This document shows, in pieces, positions 55,338-64,000 of a DNA stretch of 64,000 nt. The notes under the pieces were generated by a model that was given only the letters and a program-made list of their open reading frames with translations, made no database searches and was not told the origin of the DNA. The stretch spans positions 186,001 to 250,000 of the forward strand of contig VERI01000001.1 of assembly GCA_018882785.1 (NCBI GenBank), given 5' to 3'. This stretch comes from Burkholderiaceae bacterium. Its GTDB lineage: Bacteria > Pseudomonadota > Gammaproteobacteria > Burkholderiales > Burkholderiaceae_A. The position numbers and the translations under genes were made by a program. Position 1 is the stretch's first letter. Every line of letters starts with the position of its first letter.

Positions 55338-56099
55338 TTATGAGGCACGCTTGGCAGTGGCCAGCTGCTCGGCGATCTGGATCGCATGTTGCGCGTCGCC
55401 GGCGACAGCGTCGGCGCCATAGCTGCGCACGGCGTCTGCACTGATTGATACTGGTCCGCCAAGCATGATGCGCACGGATTTATTCTGTGAGGCGTCTCGG
55501 AGTGCGCTGACAATTTCTTTTACAAAGGCCAATTGCGGCTCAGATCCAATCGAAATTCCAATGACATCAAACCACTGCTGCGACGCGTTGCGCACCAGAT
55601 CCTCGCGTGTTGCCGCAGGCTCACCGCCGACACACCAGCCCGAGCGGCGGAAGAACTCAGCCACCATGAGAATGCCGAGGGTGTGTTGGGATCCGGGTAT
55701 CGTGCAGAGCATGATCCTGCGCTGCCCGAGTGCTGGGGTCTCACGGTCTGTGTGAAATTCGGGGCTTAGGTCATACATGGCCTGCTGCATGCGCCACAGG
55801 CCGACGGTCACTTCGGTGAAATCGCAGGTGTCTTCGATCCACATGGTGCCGAGCCTGCGGGCAGCGGGAGCAATCAGACGCAGGTAGACGTTTTCCAGGG
55901 ATGTTCCCCGGCCGCGAACCCCTTCAATAAATGCGAGGCAGGCGGCGGCGTCGCCGTGCATACTGATCGCTGCGAACCCAGCAATATCCTCATCCGTGAT
56001 TACTGCGGATCCACTGGGGGAGCGCCCCGAGTCATCGCGATGGGCGGCCATCAGCCGGGGAATGATCTCGGCTTCGATCGTGTTTACCAACCACTCCAT
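55338..56099 (-). CDS. ppaA: Cobalamin-binding antirepressor AerR/PpaA
   Basis: 253 residues from ATG 56099, which has GAGGAA about 8 nt upstream. Upstream in-frame starts at 56162 (ATG) and 56249 give longer forms. A helical domain (RLMAAHRDDSG to GLWRMQQAMYDL) is followed by a B12-binding Rossmann domain with a GSQHTLG motif (His139 from this start) and MLGGPVSISADAV. The family binds cobalamin and antagonises PpsR in a light-dependent way. ppsR follows within 6 bp. Confidence 0.9.
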   Translation of the reverse strand: MEWLVNTIEAEIIPRLMAAHRDDSGRSPSGSAVITDEDIAGFAAISMHGDAAACLAFIEGVRGRGTSLENVYLRLIAPAARRLGTMWIEDTCDFTEVTVGLWRMQQAMYDLSPEFHTDRETPALGQRRIMLCTIPGSQHTLGILMVAEFFRRSGWCVGGEPAATREDLVRNASQQWFDVIGISIGSEPQLAFVKEIVSALRDASQNKSVRIMLGGPVSISADAVRSYGADAVAGDAQHAIQIAEQLATAKRAS

Positions 56100-56255
56100 G
56101 CCGCTTTCCTCGACTGTTAGAGAATTCCTGGGATTTAGTGTAAGTGAGCACTCATTTTTCATCTGTCTTTGGCCCCTGTTTTGCCCAGCGCGCGATGCGG
56201 CCGATCTTGTCCCAAGGGTCACTATCCCGGGCTCAGACAGGCTTGTCAAAGACTA

Positions 56256-56317
56256 TTGCAGTGATACGCCCGAAGCCTATATTTGTCAAGGACAATTGAT
56301 GTCAAATAAAGTTGACA
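56256..56317 (+). promoter_or_regulatory. bchF promoter with PpsR sites, shared with aerR
   Basis: TGTCAAATAAAGTTGACA (56300-56317) is an exact TGT-N12-ACA. A half-conserved site (TGTCAAGGACAATTGATG, 56284-56301) abuts it, and another TGTCAAAGACTATTGCAG lies at 56244-56261. A promoter TTGCAG (56256-56261), 16 bp, TATATT (56278-56283) fits bchF. The sites sit just after the -10, where bound PpsR would block initiation. The region also lies upstream of aerR-ppsR. Confidence 0.75.
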
Positions 56318-56378
56318 GTTAGTGGCCTGAGTTCTAGAGTGGTCTTGGGACAACACTCAATTCGGGAGCGGGTTTCCA

Positions 56379-58177
<1,799 letters not shown>

Positions 58178-58188
58178 GGGAGACGCAC

Positions 58189-59758
58189 GTGAAGCTGACA
58201 CTCTGGACTTACGAGGGACCGCCACATGTCGGTGCGATGCGCGTGGCAACCGCCATGCGGGATGTGCACTATGTGCTGCACGCGCCGCAGGGTGATACCT
58301 ATGCAGATCTGTTGTTCACCATGATTGAGCGCCTGCCACGTCGGCCGCCGGTCACGTACACCACCTTTCAGGCCAGAGACCTCGGTAAAGACACTGCAGA
58401 ACTCTTTCAGCAGGCGGTCCGGTCTGCCTATGATCGATTTAAACCGGCGGCAATGTTGGTCGGTGCCTCATGCACGGCAGAGCTAATCCAAGACGATCCT
58501 GCCGGACTTGCAGCATCGATGCACCTGCCGGTGCCTATCGTGCCGCTTGAATTGCCCGCCTATCAGCGCAAAGAAAACTGGGGTGCGGCAGAGACCTTTT
58601 ATCAGATCGTTCGGGCAATGTGCCAAGGAAAGACACCTGCACGTCGTGCATCGGTCCGTCCGCGATGCAATATTCTCGGACCAACCGCATTGGGATTTCG
58701 TCATCGCGATGACGTCACGGAAATCTCGCGTCTTTTGGATCAGATTGGGATCGATGTCGCGGTGGTTGCGCCCCTGAATGCAGCACCCTCTGATCTCGCT
58801 GCGTTAATCGATGCGGATTTTAATGTCCTGCTGTATCCCGAGACCGGGCAGATCGCTGCCTCATGGCTAGAGCGCCAGTTCGGCATGAAGTTCACCCGCG
58901 TCGTGCCGATTGGGGCCAATGCGACGGGCGAGTTCATTCGCGAGGTCTGTGGCCTAGCCAGAATTGATCCACCAAGCGCAGAGGCGCCCGCCCTGCGCGC
59001 GCGTTGGTATGCCCGATCGGTGGATTCAACCTATCTGACAGGAAAGCGGGTGTTTATTTTTGGCGATGCGACCCATGCGATTGCGGCGGCCCGTGTTGCG
59101 TCTGAAGAAATGGGTTTTGCGGTTGTGGGTCTTGGCAGCTACAGCCGAGAGTTCGGCCGAGAGTTGCGCGAGGTGGCGCAACGTTACGGTGTCGACCCAC
59201 TGATCACCGATGACTACCTCGAGGTCGAGCGTCAGATTGTTGATCTGCAGCCCGAACTGGTACTGGGTACCCAGATGGAGCGCCACATCGCCAAGCGGCT
59301 ATCGATTCCATGCGCGGTGATTTCCGCTCCCGTTCATGTGCAGGATTTTCCTGCCCGCTATTCACCTCAGATGGGATTCGAGGGCGCCAATGTCATGTTT
59401 GACACGTGGATACACCCGCTGATGATGGGGCTCGAGGAACATCTCATTCATATGTTTCGCGAAGACTTTGAATTTCACGACGGCGCAGCCCCTTCCCATC
59501 TTGGCCATGCGACAGCTGCCCGCCCAATGGCGCATGCCGAGCAGCAGCCATCGGCAAGTGCATCCGAGCCCCTTCAAACGCTGGCGACTGTGAGTGCAGC
59601 AACGGTGACCGCCGCCCATGCGGAGTCCATCTGGGCCCCGGATGCACTGAAAGAGCTCAACAAGATTCCGTTTTTCGTGCGTGGTAAGGCCAGACGTAAT
59701 ACCGAGCGCTTTGCCCTTGAGCGTGGTGTAAGTCCGATCACAGTGGAAACCCTTTACG

Positions 59759-59784
<26 letters not shown>
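58189..59784 (+). CDS. bchB: Dark protochlorophyllide reductase subunit BchB
   Basis: 531 residues. Starts [20 protein letters not shown]. Asp36 (PQGDTYAD) matches the unusual aspartate ligand of the NB cluster. The C-terminal domain ([17 protein letters not shown]) is the light-independent-reductase tail. It reduces ring D of protochlorophyllide with BchN, using electrons from BchL. It overlaps bchH by 26 bp. Confidence 0.96.

Positions 59785-64000
<4,216 letters not shown>

Overview
The window is most of a photosynthesis gene cluster from a purple proteobacterium, very probably a betaproteobacterium of the Burkholderiales. Pointers are the type-2 reaction centre genes, the spheroidene-type carotenoid set (crtA, crtC, crtD, crtF), a Bug/TctC-type binding protein, monomeric isocitrate dehydrogenase, and an rpsU-yqeY-dnaG-rpoD block with a Lys/Ala/Pro-rich extension on RpoD. 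No transposase, prophage or CRISPR array was seen.

Layout. (1) 1-5.6 kb: housekeeping block rpsU, yqeY, dnaG, rpoD, then a CAU-anticodon tRNA. (2) 5.6-17.1 kb: ordinary or accessory genes: a secreted alpha/beta hydrolase, a YicG-like membrane protein, a complete branched-chain-amino-acid-type ABC transporter with an esterase and a MaoC-like gene, icd, sixA and an alcohol dehydrogenase. (3) 17.2-36.1 kb: bchE-bchJ, three housekeeping genes (LON-domain protein, greB, bcp), a small membrane protein, bchI-bchD, bchO (reverse), then the co-directional run crtE-crtF-bchC-bchX-bchY-bchZ-pufB-[beta-like gene]-pufA-pufL-pufM-pufC. (4) 36.4-42.7 kb: hemN, then a second complete Liv-type transporter. 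(5) 42.8-64 kb: tspO, bchP-(PucC-family gene)-bchG (reverse), crtI-crtB, a Bug binding protein, then aerR/ppaA-ppsR-crtA-crtD-crtC (reverse), diverging from bchF-bchN-bchB-bchH-bchL. bchL runs off the window end.

Together the genes encode bacteriochlorophyll a synthesis from coproporphyrinogen (HemN) through Mg chelation (BchHID), the anaerobic ring-E cyclase (BchE), dark protochlorophyllide reduction (BchLNB), chlorophyllide reduction (BchXYZ), ring modification (BchF, BchC), esterification (BchG) and phytyl-chain reduction (BchP). They also encode carotenoid synthesis and the RC-LH1 core with its tetrahaem cytochrome. The regulators PpsR and AerR are present, and 18-bp TGT-N12-ACA PpsR sites can be read before bchE, crtE/bchO, bchC and bchF/aerR. 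FNR-type boxes lie before bchE and hemN, so low oxygen probably induces these two steps.

The most unusual item is a 74-residue, single-helix gene between pufB and pufA. It aligns with the LH1 beta polypeptide across the membrane helix but has Gln where beta has its bacteriochlorophyll-binding His, and it has a C-terminal tail of about 25 residues. It is a candidate undescribed RC-LH1 accessory subunit.
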